Shown here in pieces: positions 44,257-53,042 of a stretch of DNA of 64,000 nucleotides. Under the pieces are notes generated by a model. It ran no database searches, was not told where the DNA came from, and saw nothing but the letters and a program-made list of their open reading frames with translations. The position numbers were made by a program, and so were the translations under genes. The first letter of the stretch is position 1; every line of letters starts with the position of its first letter. The DNA is from Azonexus sp. (GTDB lineage: Bacteria > Pseudomonadota > Gammaproteobacteria > Burkholderiales > Rhodocyclaceae): assembly GCF_030824335.1 (NCBI RefSeq), contig NZ_JAVBXX010000007.1, positions 186,001-250,000 on the forward strand, in the 5' to 3' direction.

Positions 44257-44277
44257 GGAAAACACCCTTGTTAAATG

Positions 44278-45540
44278 TTAATGCGGAGAATCATCGAGAT
44301 GCTGCACATCGTCGCGTTCTTGTTGATTGGCGAGATGGCGCTGGCGGATCAGGTACATGATCGAGCTGACGAACAGTCCGAACAGCGTGAGTACCCAGTA
44401 AATTGACATGTCGGCCTTGATCATCACGTAGTACAGGCCGGTCATGATCAGGATGGACAGGTTTTCGTTGAAATTCTGCACGGCAATCGAGTGGCCGGCA
44501 CCCATCAGGATGTGGCCGCGATGTTGCAGCAAGGCATTCATCGGCACCACAAAGAAGCCGGACAGGCCGCCGATCAGGATGAGCAACGGGATGGCCAGCC
44601 ACATGCTGTGCACGAAATTCATGATCAACACGATGATGCCCATGGCGATGCCGAGCGGAATCACGCGGACCGATTTGCGCAAGGTGATGAAGCGGGCGGC
44701 GATGATTGCACCAGCGGCCACGCCTAGTGCGACCACGCCTTGCAACATTGATGACTGGGAAAGGTTGAGGCCAAGGGCAACCTCAGACCACTTGATGACG
44801 ATAAATTGCAGCGTTGCCCCGGCACCCCAGAACAGGGTCGTGACGGCCAGCGAAATTTGCCCCAGGCGATCACGCCAAAGTAGTTTCAGGCAGTGATTGA
44901 ATTCGTGAAACAGGTAAACCGGGTTTTTCTTCAGTGGCTTGTGGTCGACTTCGGTCTTCGGCACATACAAGTTGAATACAGCGGCGGTCAGGTAGAGCAG
45001 GGCGACAATGCACACGGCCATTTCGCCTGGGGTGTCAATGCCGGTATCGAGCAAGGGGAAATCGAAGGCCAGCAGTGAGGTCGATATGCCCGGCTGGATG
45101 AGCAAACCGCCGATGACGACGCCGAGGATGATGGCGCCGACCGTCAGCCCTTCGATCCAGCCATTGGCGACGACGAGCAGGCGATGCGGCAGGTATTCGG
45201 TGAGGATGCCGTATTTGGCCGGCGAGTAGGCGGCAGCGCCGAGGCCGACCACGGCGTAAGCGATCAGCGGATGTACGTCGAAGAACATCAGGCTGCAGCC
45301 AAAAATCTTGATCGTGTTGCTGATGAACATCACGCGTCCCTTGGCCATTGAATCGGCGAAGGCGCCAACAAAGGCGGCGAGGGCAACGTAGGAAAGCGTG
45401 AAAAAAGTCTTGAGCAGCGGCTCGTATTCGGTCGGCGCCTGCATTTCGCGTAGCGCGGCGATGGCGGCGATCAACAGTGCATTGTCGGCCAGCGCGGAAA
45501 AAAACTGCGCCGCCATGATGATATAGAACCCGAATGGCAC
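44278..45540 (-). CDS. lplT: LplT-type lysophospholipid transporter (MFS)
   Basis: A 420-residue major-facilitator protein with about 12 helices, starting at GTG: MPFGFYIIMAAQFFSALADNALLIAAI. It matches LplT, which flips lysophospholipids inward for reacylation; the FSALADNALLIAA start and YSPAKYGILTEYLP are family-like. Its usual partner aas (acyltransferase) is not adjacent. The receptor gene begins 21 nt downstream on the same strand, so read-through into the chemosensory operon is possible. Confidence 0.87.
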   Translation of the reverse strand: MPFGFYIIMAAQFFSALADNALLIAAIAALREMQAPTEYEPLLKTFFTLSYVALAAFVGAFADSMAKGRVMFISNTIKIFGCSLMFFDVHPLIAYAVVGLGAAAYSPAKYGILTEYLPHRLLVVANGWIEGLTVGAIILGVVIGGLLIQPGISTSLLAFDFPLLDTGIDTPGEMAVCIVALLYLTAAVFNLYVPKTEVDHKPLKKNPVYLFHEFNHCLKLLWRDRLGQISLAVTTLFWGAGATLQFIVIKWSEVALGLNLSQSSMLQGVVALGVAAGAIIAARFITLRKSVRVIPLGIAMGIIVLIMNFVHSMWLAIPLLILIGGLSGFFVVPMNALLQHRGHILMGAGHSIAVQNFNENLSILIMTGLYYVMIKADMSIYWVLTLFGLFVSSIMYLIRQRHLANQQERDDVQHLDDSPH

Positions 45541-45651
45541 GGAATTTTGTCTCTTTGATTATGACTTTGGGCGAGGTTTATACCACGGATTTCCCCTATT
45601 GATCAGGCTTGGGCATTGCTTTGCGTGATCCGTTTTTGCCCGTTTGCTACG

Positions 45652-45661
45652 GTCGACCGCA
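45652..45661 (-). repeat. Intergenic copy of the TGCGGTCRAC word
   Basis: On the minus strand this reads TGCGGTCGAC preceded by ATTTT, in the 157-nt gap between lplT and the MarR gene. The rest of that gap shows nothing else I can name. Confidence 0.6.
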
Positions 45662-45697
45662 AAAATACCGGCCTTTTCTCACTGCCATGTCCGTGTA

Positions 45698-46183
45698 TCA
45701 GTCATGCACCATTTCCGCCAGCGGCGTGGCGGCGAACGCTTCGTTTTTGCCTGGCAGGTGGCAAATCAGTTCAGCTAAATTGATATTCAATGTTTTTAGA
45801 GCAACCTCGGGTACCGCTGCCAGCGCTTCGGGGAGTACCCCTTCTGCTGGGCCAGGGAGTGCCGCAAGGGCTTTCAATCCATTACTGGCTAAACAGAGCC
45901 CTACACGCCTTTGATCCGCACTTTGCCGTTTTTTGCTGAGACAGTTTTTGGCTACCAGTTTCTCAACCAGCAGGCTGCATGTTGATTGGTGGATGCCCAG
46001 TCTTCCCGCAAGTTCGGTGATGCCGATTTCAGGCGTCCGTTCAACTTCCTGCAGTACCCACATCTGCGAACCTGGCAGGCCGCAACATTCTTCAAGTTCC
46101 CGAAAATACTGACGCATGGTTCCATAGATCACCCGGAACTGTTGCAAAACTTCAAGCATCAACTGGGGAGAGGCATTATTCAT
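45698..46183 (-). CDS. MarR family transcriptional regulator
   Basis: A 161-residue winged-helix regulator. QMWVLQEVERTPEIGITELAGRLGIHQSTCSLLVEKLVAKNCLSKKRQSADQRRVGLCL covers the helix-turn-helix and wing of MarR proteins. Two Cys in EECCGLPG could sense oxidants, but this is a guess. It is divergent from the antiporter cassette, with a symmetrical operator-like region between, and most likely controls that cassette and itself. Confidence 0.88.
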   Translation of the reverse strand: MNNASPQLMLEVLQQFRVIYGTMRQYFRELEECCGLPGSQMWVLQEVERTPEIGITELAGRLGIHQSTCSLLVEKLVAKNCLSKKRQSADQRRVGLCLASNGLKALAALPGPAEGVLPEALAAVPEVALKTLNINLAELICHLPGKNEAFAATPLAEMVHD

Positions 46184-46222
46184 GGTGTAATGGCTTGCGC
46201 GAAAGATGGACTCAAATTATAT

Positions 46223-46257
46223 TGATAACCAATGTAGTTTGAACTATTTGTTATACC
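46223..46257. promoter_or_regulatory. Operator-like double inverted repeat between MarR gene and antiporter
   Basis: TAGTTTGAACTA at 46235-46246 (5-bp arms) is flanked by ATAAC at 46225-46229 and GTTAT at 46250-46254, roughly centred on the same axis. AT-rich nested repeats of this size are typical MarR sites. It lies 40 nt from the regulator start. Confidence 0.5.
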
Positions 46258-46280
46258 AATCCTTTTCGACGAGGGTTTTT

Positions 46281-46304
46281 GGGGGCCTTGCCCCCCTTTT
46301 TTTT
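46281..46304 (+). terminator. Terminator-like hairpin abutting the antiporter start codon
   Basis: GGGGGC (46281-46286) pairs with GCCCCC (46290-46295) around CTT, followed by eight T residues that end directly at the ATG (46305). In form it is a complete intrinsic terminator, in the leader of the antiporter gene. Confidence 0.65.
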
Positions 46305-47522
46305 ATGTTCAACTCGATTCAACTTTTTGGGCTGGTGTTGTTGGGTGGTCTGGCAGCCGGCGAGATTTCGAGAAGACTTGTTGCCTTGCCGCGGACGACT
46401 GGCTACGTGCTATTCGGTTTGTTGGTTGGTCAGAGCGGCCTGAACTGGGTGACCCTTTTGCATATCGAATCGGCTCAGCTTTTCATCGATTTGGCTCTGG
46501 GGTTGATTCTCTTCGAACTCGGCTATCTGGTTCCGCGTAGTGCCTCGCAGGATGGCCTGAATCGATTGCTTGCAGGGTGCGTGCTTTCTCTGCTGGCCGG
46601 GGTGACGCTGCTGCTGATTTTTATCTACTGGGGATTTTCAACCGGATCAGCATTGTTTGCGGCAGCACTTTGCGTTGCCACTTCACCGGCAATCACCATT
46701 GCCACCTGCAGTGACGTTGGGGCCAAGGGGGAGCGTACCGGTTTGCTTTACACGATGGTGGCGATCAATGGTGCCGTTGCCTTCGCAGCGGTAGTGTTAC
46801 TCGTCACCTTCTTGGTCGACACTGAGCCGATGAGTGGCCTCGCCAGAATAAGCAGTGCGCTGGGAAGCATCGTTGGCTCGATAGTTCTTGGCGGAGCATG
46901 TGCCGGATTGGTCCTGTTGGGGGCCGATAGGCTGGATAAGCAAGCCGAACATCAACATCTTCTGATTCTCGGCACAATCGTGCTTGGTGTCGGAACCGCG
47001 ATTTATCTGGGGATATCCGTTTTTCTGCCGATGCTGATTTTCGGCATTCTGGTTAGTACCATTGACCGCGAACGCAAAGTCATTGCCATACGAATTGCCA
47101 GTGATGCCCGTGTTTTTCTGGTGATTACTTTTGTCCTTGCCGGTGCTGCGCTGGATATTGCCTATCTGCGTGACTATTGGCTGGAAGCTGTTCTGATCGC
47201 TGCGGTTCGCTTCGCAGGACAGTTGCTCGCAATATTGCTTTGGCGCAAGTCAATTGGCTTGACTGCCCGTGAAAGCTTTTTCCTGAGCCTCGGTTTGCAG
47301 CCAATGTCGAGTATTGCACTGGTTCTTCTGGTGAATACCCAGATGCTTTATAGCGGGATGGATCCTGACCTCGTCGGCATGTTGATGGCAACCATCTTGT
47401 TGATGCAGTTGTTTGGTCCTTTGGCAACACAGACCGCAATTAGAGGTTTCGGCGAGGCGACCCGGCTTATCCCGTCAGTTAAAGCTGGGGTACCGGCAAA
47501 AAACATCGGAGGCACATCATGA
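46305..47522 (+). CDS. CPA2-type cation:proton antiporter (short, no RCK domain)
   Basis: A 405-residue membrane protein with about 10-12 hydrophobic helices, matching the Na+/H+ exchanger (PF00999) fold: GYVLFGLLVGQSGLNW near residue 30 and TSPAITIATCSDVGA near residue 125. It lacks the cytosolic TrkA-N domain that gates KefB/KefC. No Shine-Dalgarno precedes ATG 46305, which follows a hairpin; an in-frame ATG at 46206 would translate through the operator and hairpin and is less likely. It overlaps the next gene by 4 nt. Confidence 0.8.
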   Translation: MFNSIQLFGLVLLGGLAAGEISRRLVALPRTTGYVLFGLLVGQSGLNWVTLLHIESAQLFIDLALGLILFELGYLVPRSASQDGLNRLLAGCVLSLLAGVTLLLIFIYWGFSTGSALFAAALCVATSPAITIATCSDVGAKGERTGLLYTMVAINGAVAFAAVVLLVTFLVDTEPMSGLARISSALGSIVGSIVLGGACAGLVLLGADRLDKQAEHQHLLILGTIVLGVGTAIYLGISVFLPMLIFGILVSTIDRERKVIAIRIASDARVFLVITFVLAGAALDIAYLRDYWLEAVLIAAVRFAGQLLAILLWRKSIGLTARESFFLSLGLQPMSSIALVLLVNTQMLYSGMDPDLVGMLMATILLMQLFGPLATQTAIRGFGEATRLIPSVKAGVPAKNIGGTS

Positions 47523-48301
47523 GCAGACGTCCTTTGCGTATTGGTTTATCGGCCCGGATCTACCATCCTCAGCCTGGTGCTACAGGTCTTCAGTCCAAGT
47601 CGCTGCAGTATCTTGAGCAGTCTGTGGCGCACTGGGTCATGTCACGGGAGGTGATGGTTTTCATGATCCCTTCGGTGAGTGGTGACGGCATGGTGCACCG
47701 AAGCAGTATTCGTCTTTCCGATTACCCGCAATATCTGGATGGACTGGTGCTTCAGGGCGGGGCCGATATCAGCCCGCAAAGTTACGGCGAACAGGCGCTG
47801 AAAGTTGAGTGGTCTGGAGACCGCCTGCGCGATGCCTATGAGATGGAGTTGCTGCACGAGTTCATGGAAGCCGGCAGACCGGTGCTTGGCATTTGCCGAG
47901 GGGCTCAACTGATCAATGTCGCACTTGGCGGCACCTTGTACCAGGATATCGCCACACAGTACGAACAACCGGAAGTCCATGTGCACGAAGATTACGACAA
48001 GTATGCGCACCCGATTCGCTGGGAGCCATCAAGCGGCTTGAGCAAGTTGTATTCAGAAAGTGATGGCGGCAAGGTGATTTCGATTCATCACCAAGCCATC
48101 AAGGCTTTGGGCAAGGGCCTGCGTGTCGAGGCGCGTAGTACTGAAGATGGTTTGATCGAAGCGATTCGCCTTGAGGGCAAACCCTATGTGCTGGGTTTGC
48201 AGTGGCACCCCGAGTTTCACCCGCCAGGCGCCCCGGATTTGCTGAACTGCAATCCGATTCTTGACGAATTCCTGACTGCCTCCAGAAGTCATCGCTGGTA
48301 G
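47519..48301 (+). CDS. Gamma-glutamyl-gamma-aminobutyrate hydrolase family (peptidase C26, PuuD-like)
   Basis: A 260-residue class-I-glutamine-amidotransferase-fold enzyme. The nucleophile elbow LGICRGAQLINVALGGTLYQDI contains the catalytic Cys, and GLQWHPEFHPPG the His and Glu. LDGLVLQGGADISPQSYGE is the oxyanion region of the PuuD group. Such enzymes cleave gamma-glutamyl amides. It overlaps the antiporter by 4 nt, and a 121-nt gap with a small hairpin follows. Confidence 0.85.
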   Translation: MSRRPLRIGLSARIYHPQPGATGLQSKSLQYLEQSVAHWVMSREVMVFMIPSVSGDGMVHRSSIRLSDYPQYLDGLVLQGGADISPQSYGEQALKVEWSGDRLRDAYEMELLHEFMEAGRPVLGICRGAQLINVALGGTLYQDIATQYEQPEVHVHEDYDKYAHPIRWEPSSGLSKLYSESDGGKVISIHHQAIKALGKGLRVEARSTEDGLIEAIRLEGKPYVLGLQWHPEFHPPGAPDLLNCNPILDEFLTASRSHRW

Positions 48302-48422
48302 TTCTTGGCAAGCGCATTCCCTTGCAGGAATGGGCTCCGTTCAATCTGGCCGAAAATCCCGGCTAAACACATGAGGTGGATATCGACTTATCGAATCCGA
48401 ATCCGCAACACGAGGGGAAAAT

Positions 48423-49178
48423 ATGATTAAAGTTGGACTGGTGGGTTACGGCAAGGCGGGCAAGGCAGTTGCCAACGTACTTGCGCAGGATGAACGATTT
48501 GAGTTGTGCTGGATAGCACGACGCTCGAACAAACCGACTGCAACCGAAATCCCGGTCACTCGCCTCAACAAGGCGACATTCTCCGACTGGCTGGAGCAAT
48601 ATCCGGTCGACGCCATCGTGGACTTCTCCGACAGCGAAGCGGTACTGGAATATGGCGATGCAGTTCGCCAGCGCGGCCTTATCCTGGTCAGCGCCATTTC
48701 CAGCTATCCACCTGAAACAATGGCCTATATCCGTGACCTTGGCCAGGATATCCGGGTCATGAGTTCGCCCAATATTACGTTGGGCATCAATTTCCTGATG
48801 CTTGCCGCCCGCCTTTTGCGGCACATTGCTCCGTTTGCCGATGTCGGCATCGTTGAACAACATTTTCGCGACAAGAGTGAAGTTTCCGGTACGGCGAAGC
48901 GAATCGCCGAAACGCTGGAGGTCGATGAAGACGACATCACCTCACTACGGTTGGGCGGCATCATTGGTCACCATGAGGTTATTTTTGGTTTTCCGCATCA
49001 AACCGTTCGCCTGATTCACGACTCAATACGCCGCGAGGCTTTCGGCACCGGCGCCGCTTTTGCGCTGACCCTCCTGGCTACGCGTCCGGCTGGCCTCTAC
49101 TCCTACGAAGAACTGCTACTCGACATGCTGCGCCAGGAATTGCAAGGCAATGGCGAAATTCAGGGTGTCCATGCTTGA
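48423..49178 (+). CDS. Dihydrodipicolinate reductase-like protein
   Basis: A 251-residue Rossmann protein with KVGLVGYGKAGKAVANVL at the start and the DapB C-terminal motif as EQHFRDKSEVSGTAKRI, keeping the His, Lys and SGTA that bind and protonate substrate. The canonical E-x-H-H-x-x-K-x-D-x-P-S-G is partly changed (Pro is missing), and the context has nothing to do with lysine. Inference: a NAD(P)H reductase for a related imine or unsaturated compound. It overlaps antiporter B by 8 nt. Confidence 0.75.
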   Translation: MIKVGLVGYGKAGKAVANVLAQDERFELCWIARRSNKPTATEIPVTRLNKATFSDWLEQYPVDAIVDFSDSEAVLEYGDAVRQRGLILVSAISSYPPETMAYIRDLGQDIRVMSSPNITLGINFLMLAARLLRHIAPFADVGIVEQHFRDKSEVSGTAKRIAETLEVDEDDITSLRLGGIIGHHEVIFGFPHQTVRLIHDSIRREAFGTGAAFALTLLATRPAGLYSYEELLLDMLRQELQGNGEIQGVHA

Positions 49179-50445
49179 CAGCCTGATCATGCTGCCGCGC
49201 CAGTTGTGGGAGGCGCTACTGGAAAACCTGTTTTTCCTGCCGCCTTTTCCTGAGCGGATCGACTCTCTCGCACTGTTCAGTCTATTGTTGGTCGTCGGCT
49301 TGCTGATTGGCGAGTGGCTGCATGCCAGGGTGCGCTGGCCACGAGTGATAGGCTATGTGCTGGCCGGCATGCTTTTCGGCCCATCGTTACTCGGCTGGAT
49401 CAGCATTGAGGCCTTGGCGCAAGCGCGCCCGATTGCCGATGCGGCGCTAGGTTTGCTGATGATGGAGGTCGGGCGGCGTCTTGACCTGAGTTGGCTCCGC
49501 CGCAACCCGGAATTGTTGCGCAGCACCCTGGCTGACATCACGTTATCGTTTGTTTTTATTTTTATTTTTGCCCTTGGGCTGGTTGGCCTGACACCCGCCT
49601 GGGCGGCTGCTACTGCGGCCGTAACCATGGCCTCGGCCCCTGCGGTGGTCCTGCTGACCATTGAGGAAACCAGGGCGCAAGGGCAGGTGACAGAACGGAT
49701 CATCCTGCATACGGCGATTGGTTCCGCTGCTTCCTTTGTCGCCTTCGCCGTCGTGCTCGGCATCGTTCACGCCGAACTGAGTGAAGACTGGTTGAATGCC
49801 ATCGTGCATCCGTTGTGGGTGATCGTCGGTGCGTTTCTGGTCGGTGGCATCGGTACCTGGCTGGCGCTACGCATTGCCAGGACCTTGCCGAAAGGCTCGC
49901 TGGCCCAGGTTTTTGTCTTGATCGCCTGTGCCCTGCTGGCCGTTGGCATCGCGCGCATGCTCGCCGTGCCGGTCTTTTTGACCCTTTTCCTGATGGGGGT
50001 TCTGCTCGCTTCGCGTGACCAGCAACAAACCTTGCGTTATACCGCGTTGCCCGAGGGGCATTGGCTACTCGCCATCGTGCTTTTTGTCATTGTCGGCGCT
50101 TCCTTGCCCTGGCAGGACTTTACCTGGTTGACCGGGCTGCAGGCGTTTGGTCTGTTGCTGGTTCGCGCAGCGGCCAAAGCCGGGGCGATGACATGGTCGG
50201 GCGGTAGCTTACCCTTGCCCAAACGCCTGCTGGTTGGTATGGGTATCCAGCCGCTGTCGGCCACGGCCGTATTCATGGCCTATGAAATTGCCAGTCTGTA
50301 CCCGGAAGTCGGGCGTTCGGCCCTGACCTTGCCCCTGTTCGCGGCTGCCATGATGGAACTCGTCGGTCCTGCATTGTGCCGTTTGGCGCTACGAAGATCG
50401 GGCGAATGTGAGGGCGGCGAGCATACTCGTGGAGGTATTGCATGA
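49171..50445 (+). CDS. Second CPA2-type cation:proton antiporter (no RCK domain)
   Basis: A 424-residue membrane protein with about 12 helices: RVIGYVLAGMLFGPSLLGW, MASAPAVVLLTIEETRAQG and GIQPLSATAVFMAYEIASLYPEVG. It is homologous in outline to the antiporter at 46305-47522 (compare GLQPMSSIALVLLVN). No nucleotide-binding domain. ATG 49171 has AGGG 4-6 nt upstream; ATG 49150 gives seven more residues. It overlaps both neighbours. Confidence 0.8.
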   Translation: MLDSLIMLPRQLWEALLENLFFLPPFPERIDSLALFSLLLVVGLLIGEWLHARVRWPRVIGYVLAGMLFGPSLLGWISIEALAQARPIADAALGLLMMEVGRRLDLSWLRRNPELLRSTLADITLSFVFIFIFALGLVGLTPAWAAATAAVTMASAPAVVLLTIEETRAQGQVTERIILHTAIGSAASFVAFAVVLGIVHAELSEDWLNAIVHPLWVIVGAFLVGGIGTWLALRIARTLPKGSLAQVFVLIACALLAVGIARMLAVPVFLTLFLMGVLLASRDQQQTLRYTALPEGHWLLAIVLFVIVGASLPWQDFTWLTGLQAFGLLLVRAAAKAGAMTWSGGSLPLPKRLLVGMGIQPLSATAVFMAYEIASLYPEVGRSALTLPLFAAAMMELVGPALCRLALRRSGECEGGEHTRGGIA

Positions 50446-51596
50446 CTATCAAGCCATTGGGTGATTTCAAGGATAGTGCCGCTTTATCGCTTGGCGTCGA
50501 ACTCGAACTGCAACTGGTATCCAGGCGGGATTTCGACCTGACGCGCGGGGCAACTGACTTGCTCGGTAGCCTGGATTACGACGAGCGTTTCGGTGAGATC
50601 AAGTTGGAAATTACCGAAAGCATGATCGAAATCAGCACGTTGGCACGGTCGACCGTAGATGGCATTGCCGCTGACCTCGGCGGTCTGCGCGACACGCTGC
50701 GACAGCATTGCGCACGTAACAACATCGGGATCTGTGGTGGCGGCACGCACCCCTTCCATCGTTGGCCGGAAAGACGTATCTGTCCCGGTGACCGCTTTAA
50801 TGACATCTATCAACGCTATGGGTACCTGGCCAAACAATTTACCGTATTTGGACAGCATATTCATGTCGGTTGTACTTCGGCCGATGAAGCCATCTGGTTG
50901 ACCCAGGCGCTCGGCGTCTACGTTCCTGGCTTCATTGCCTTGTCGGCATCTTCTCCATTTGTTGACGGGGTTGATAGTTTTTACCAGTCGGCACGACTCA
51001 ATTCGGTATCGGCTTTTCCGTTGAGCGGACAATGTCCGGCGTTGGGCAGTTGGCAGCATTTCGGGGAACACTTTGCCTTCCTTCAGGCTTGCGGTATTGC
51101 CCAAGGTATCAAGGATTTGTATTGGGACGTCCGTCCCAAGCCGGAATTCGGGACAGTTGAAATTCGGGTTTGTGACACACCATTGACCATCGAGCACGCA
51201 AGCTCGCTGGCTGCGTTGGCTCAGTCCCTTGCGCGCTGGCTGCTCAGGACCCGCCCGGTATTGCATACAGCCAAGCAGGCACACGTCATTCGTTACAACA
51301 AGTTTCAAGCTTGTCGTTATGGTCTGGAAGCGATGATTTCCGATCCCGTCGCCTTATGCCAAGTTCCCCTGAAACAAAGTCTTGCCGGCTTGCTCGAAGA
51401 CGTGACCGAAGATGCTCGTGCTTTGAACTGTGAGCGCTGGCTTGATCCGCTCAAGTTGATGCTCAACGAAAATGCCAGCGATGCGGCTTGGCTGCGTAAA
51501 AAACAGAGCCAGCATGGAAATTTGAACGATGTAGTACGCGAAGCCAGTGAGCGATTGATGCACCAAGACAACCCACCCCCGGAGACGATACGATGA
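50442..51596 (+). CDS. YbdK-type carboxylate-amine ligase (glutamate-cysteine ligase family 2)
   Basis: A 384-residue GCS2-family ligase. LGVELELQLVSRRDFDL is the ATP/Mg site with paired Glu, followed by FGEIKLEITESMIEISTLA, GGGTHPFHRW and GQHIHVGCTSADEAI. Members have weak gamma-glutamylcysteine ligase activity or act on other amines; the true substrate is open. It overlaps its neighbours by 4 nt on each side. Together with the C26 hydrolase it could form and cleave a gamma-glutamyl bond. Confidence 0.85.
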   Translation: MTIKPLGDFKDSAALSLGVELELQLVSRRDFDLTRGATDLLGSLDYDERFGEIKLEITESMIEISTLARSTVDGIAADLGGLRDTLRQHCARNNIGICGGGTHPFHRWPERRICPGDRFNDIYQRYGYLAKQFTVFGQHIHVGCTSADEAIWLTQALGVYVPGFIALSASSPFVDGVDSFYQSARLNSVSAFPLSGQCPALGSWQHFGEHFAFLQACGIAQGIKDLYWDVRPKPEFGTVEIRVCDTPLTIEHASSLAALAQSLARWLLRTRPVLHTAKQAHVIRYNKFQACRYGLEAMISDPVALCQVPLKQSLAGLLEDVTEDARALNCERWLDPLKLMLNENASDAAWLRKKQSQHGNLNDVVREASERLMHQDNPPPETIR

Positions 51597-52855
51597 TTCG
51601 CCGCATGTCAGTAGTCTCGCTGTTATTGACGCTTGCCACGGGCGCATCGGCAGCGACATCGACCTGTCAATTTGAGCGGGTGCCGGTCGGGGTACAAAAG
51701 CAGGGGGCCTGGATCGACAAAAGCAATTGGCTGGCGATCGAGCATCAGCGACTGAGCTTGCAGTTCGGTGAAGTGTTCATGCCAGCCTGGCGGATGGCCC
51801 CGTCCGGTGATGGGAAAACCGTTATTGCTAAACAACGTCCGCTTGACGATTTTCCGGTTACCGACCCGCTGGATGGTAGTGGTCGAGATCTCGGCTTTTT
51901 GCTTGATAGCCGACTCTACGCGGATGGGCTTGTTGTGCTGCGCAACGGTCGCGTTGTGGCAGAGCGCTATCGCAACGGGATGCTGCCTGACAAACCACGA
52001 CTGTTACTGGAGGCGACTCGACCCTTGCTCAACCTCCTCGGTGCAATCAGCATCAGTCAGGGAAAACTGGCGGCCGACAAATCAGTCAGCCGTTTTTTAC
52101 CTAGCCTGACATCCTCAGCCGGTCTGCGCAAAATGTCGATACGGCGTTTGCTGGAGAGCGAAGAGCATGCTGAATGGACGTCAGAAGAACTGGATGCCTG
52201 GCGTCGGGCCAGTGGCTGGACGAGTAGTCAGGGGGCGGACAATGTTCGTGCTTGGCTTTCGCAAGGGGGACGTTGGGACAAACCCTTGCGCGAACAGGGT
52301 ATGAATGGGCTCAGTGCTACCCCGGAAGACGACTTGTTGGCTTGGGTATTGGCAGAGAGCAATGCCATGCCGCTCTCCCGGCTATTTTGTGAACAGCTAT
52401 TGGTTCGTGCTCGCCCGGAACACCCCGTCCTTTGGCTGACCGACTCGCAAGGGATCGAGTTGGCGACGGGCCTGAGCTTGTCATTACGGGATTTTGCAAA
52501 ATTGGGCCAGGTGTTGCTCGATACGCGCAACGGGCGCAATCGTGGAAAAATTCCGATGTGGTTTATCGAGACCTTGACTGCTTCATCCGGTTTGCGCACC
52601 GCGAAAATCAAGGGGCTGGCAAAGGGCAGTGAGCAACGCTATGGTTTCGTGCATCTCGGCGGGGCATCGAATCGGGTGGCCTTGATTGCACCCCAGGGAA
52701 CGAGTCTGTATATCGATTTTGATAAACGACTGGTCGTCGCATTATTTGCGACCCGCCCCGGAGATAATGCACCGGGAATGCTGGCAACACTCGAGCAGCT
52801 TTGGAAAGGCATCGAGCAGGCAGGCCGCCGACAGGAAAAGGGCAGGAATCCATGA
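51593..52855 (+). CDS. Beta-lactamase-fold (EstB/NylB-like) secreted protein, apparently catalytically degenerate
   Basis: A 420-residue protein with a signal peptide (MSVVSLLLTLATGASAA). The segment RLYADGLVVLRNGRVVAERYRNGM and LRDFAKLGQVLLDTRNGRNRGKIP match class-C/serine-hydrolase proteins. Where the family has SxxK, this protein reads EATRPLLNLLGAISISQGKL, so catalytic Ser and Lys appear to be Glu and Arg. It is the last gene of the cassette and overlaps the ligase. Possible periplasmic binding or regulatory role. Confidence 0.7.
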   Translation: MIRRMSVVSLLLTLATGASAATSTCQFERVPVGVQKQGAWIDKSNWLAIEHQRLSLQFGEVFMPAWRMAPSGDGKTVIAKQRPLDDFPVTDPLDGSGRDLGFLLDSRLYADGLVVLRNGRVVAERYRNGMLPDKPRLLLEATRPLLNLLGAISISQGKLAADKSVSRFLPSLTSSAGLRKMSIRRLLESEEHAEWTSEELDAWRRASGWTSSQGADNVRAWLSQGGRWDKPLREQGMNGLSATPEDDLLAWVLAESNAMPLSRLFCEQLLVRARPEHPVLWLTDSQGIELATGLSLSLRDFAKLGQVLLDTRNGRNRGKIPMWFIETLTASSGLRTAKIKGLAKGSEQRYGFVHLGGASNRVALIAPQGTSLYIDFDKRLVVALFATRPGDNAPGMLATLEQLWKGIEQAGRRQEKGRNP

Positions 52856-52998
52856 GTCCGAAAATGGCCACTCTACATCTTGTCAGGTAATGCACGAAGC
52901 TGACCGGTGATCATGTCTGGCGGCAAAACAGGCGAGGTTGGGCGGGTGTTTTTTTCTGAATTCTGCCTCTCCCGCTGTCTGACGATGCCTCTTAGTGT

Positions 52999-53013
52999 GG
53001 TTGAATATCAACC
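52999..53013. promoter_or_regulatory. Inverted repeat upstream of LysR gene
   Basis: GGTTGAATATCAACC is a perfect inverted repeat with 6-bp arms and a 3-nt centre, 29 nt before the LysR start. It fits an LTTR autoregulatory site. The remainder of the 187-nt gap after the cassette shows no gene. Confidence 0.45.
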
Positions 53014-53042
53014 TCCCTCGAATTGCATACTGGAGTCAATCC

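Noticed and set aside
44278..45540. Treating lplT as the first gene of the chemosensory operon
   Set aside because: The 21-nt gap allows read-through, but LplT has no known part in chemosensing; kept as a separate unit.
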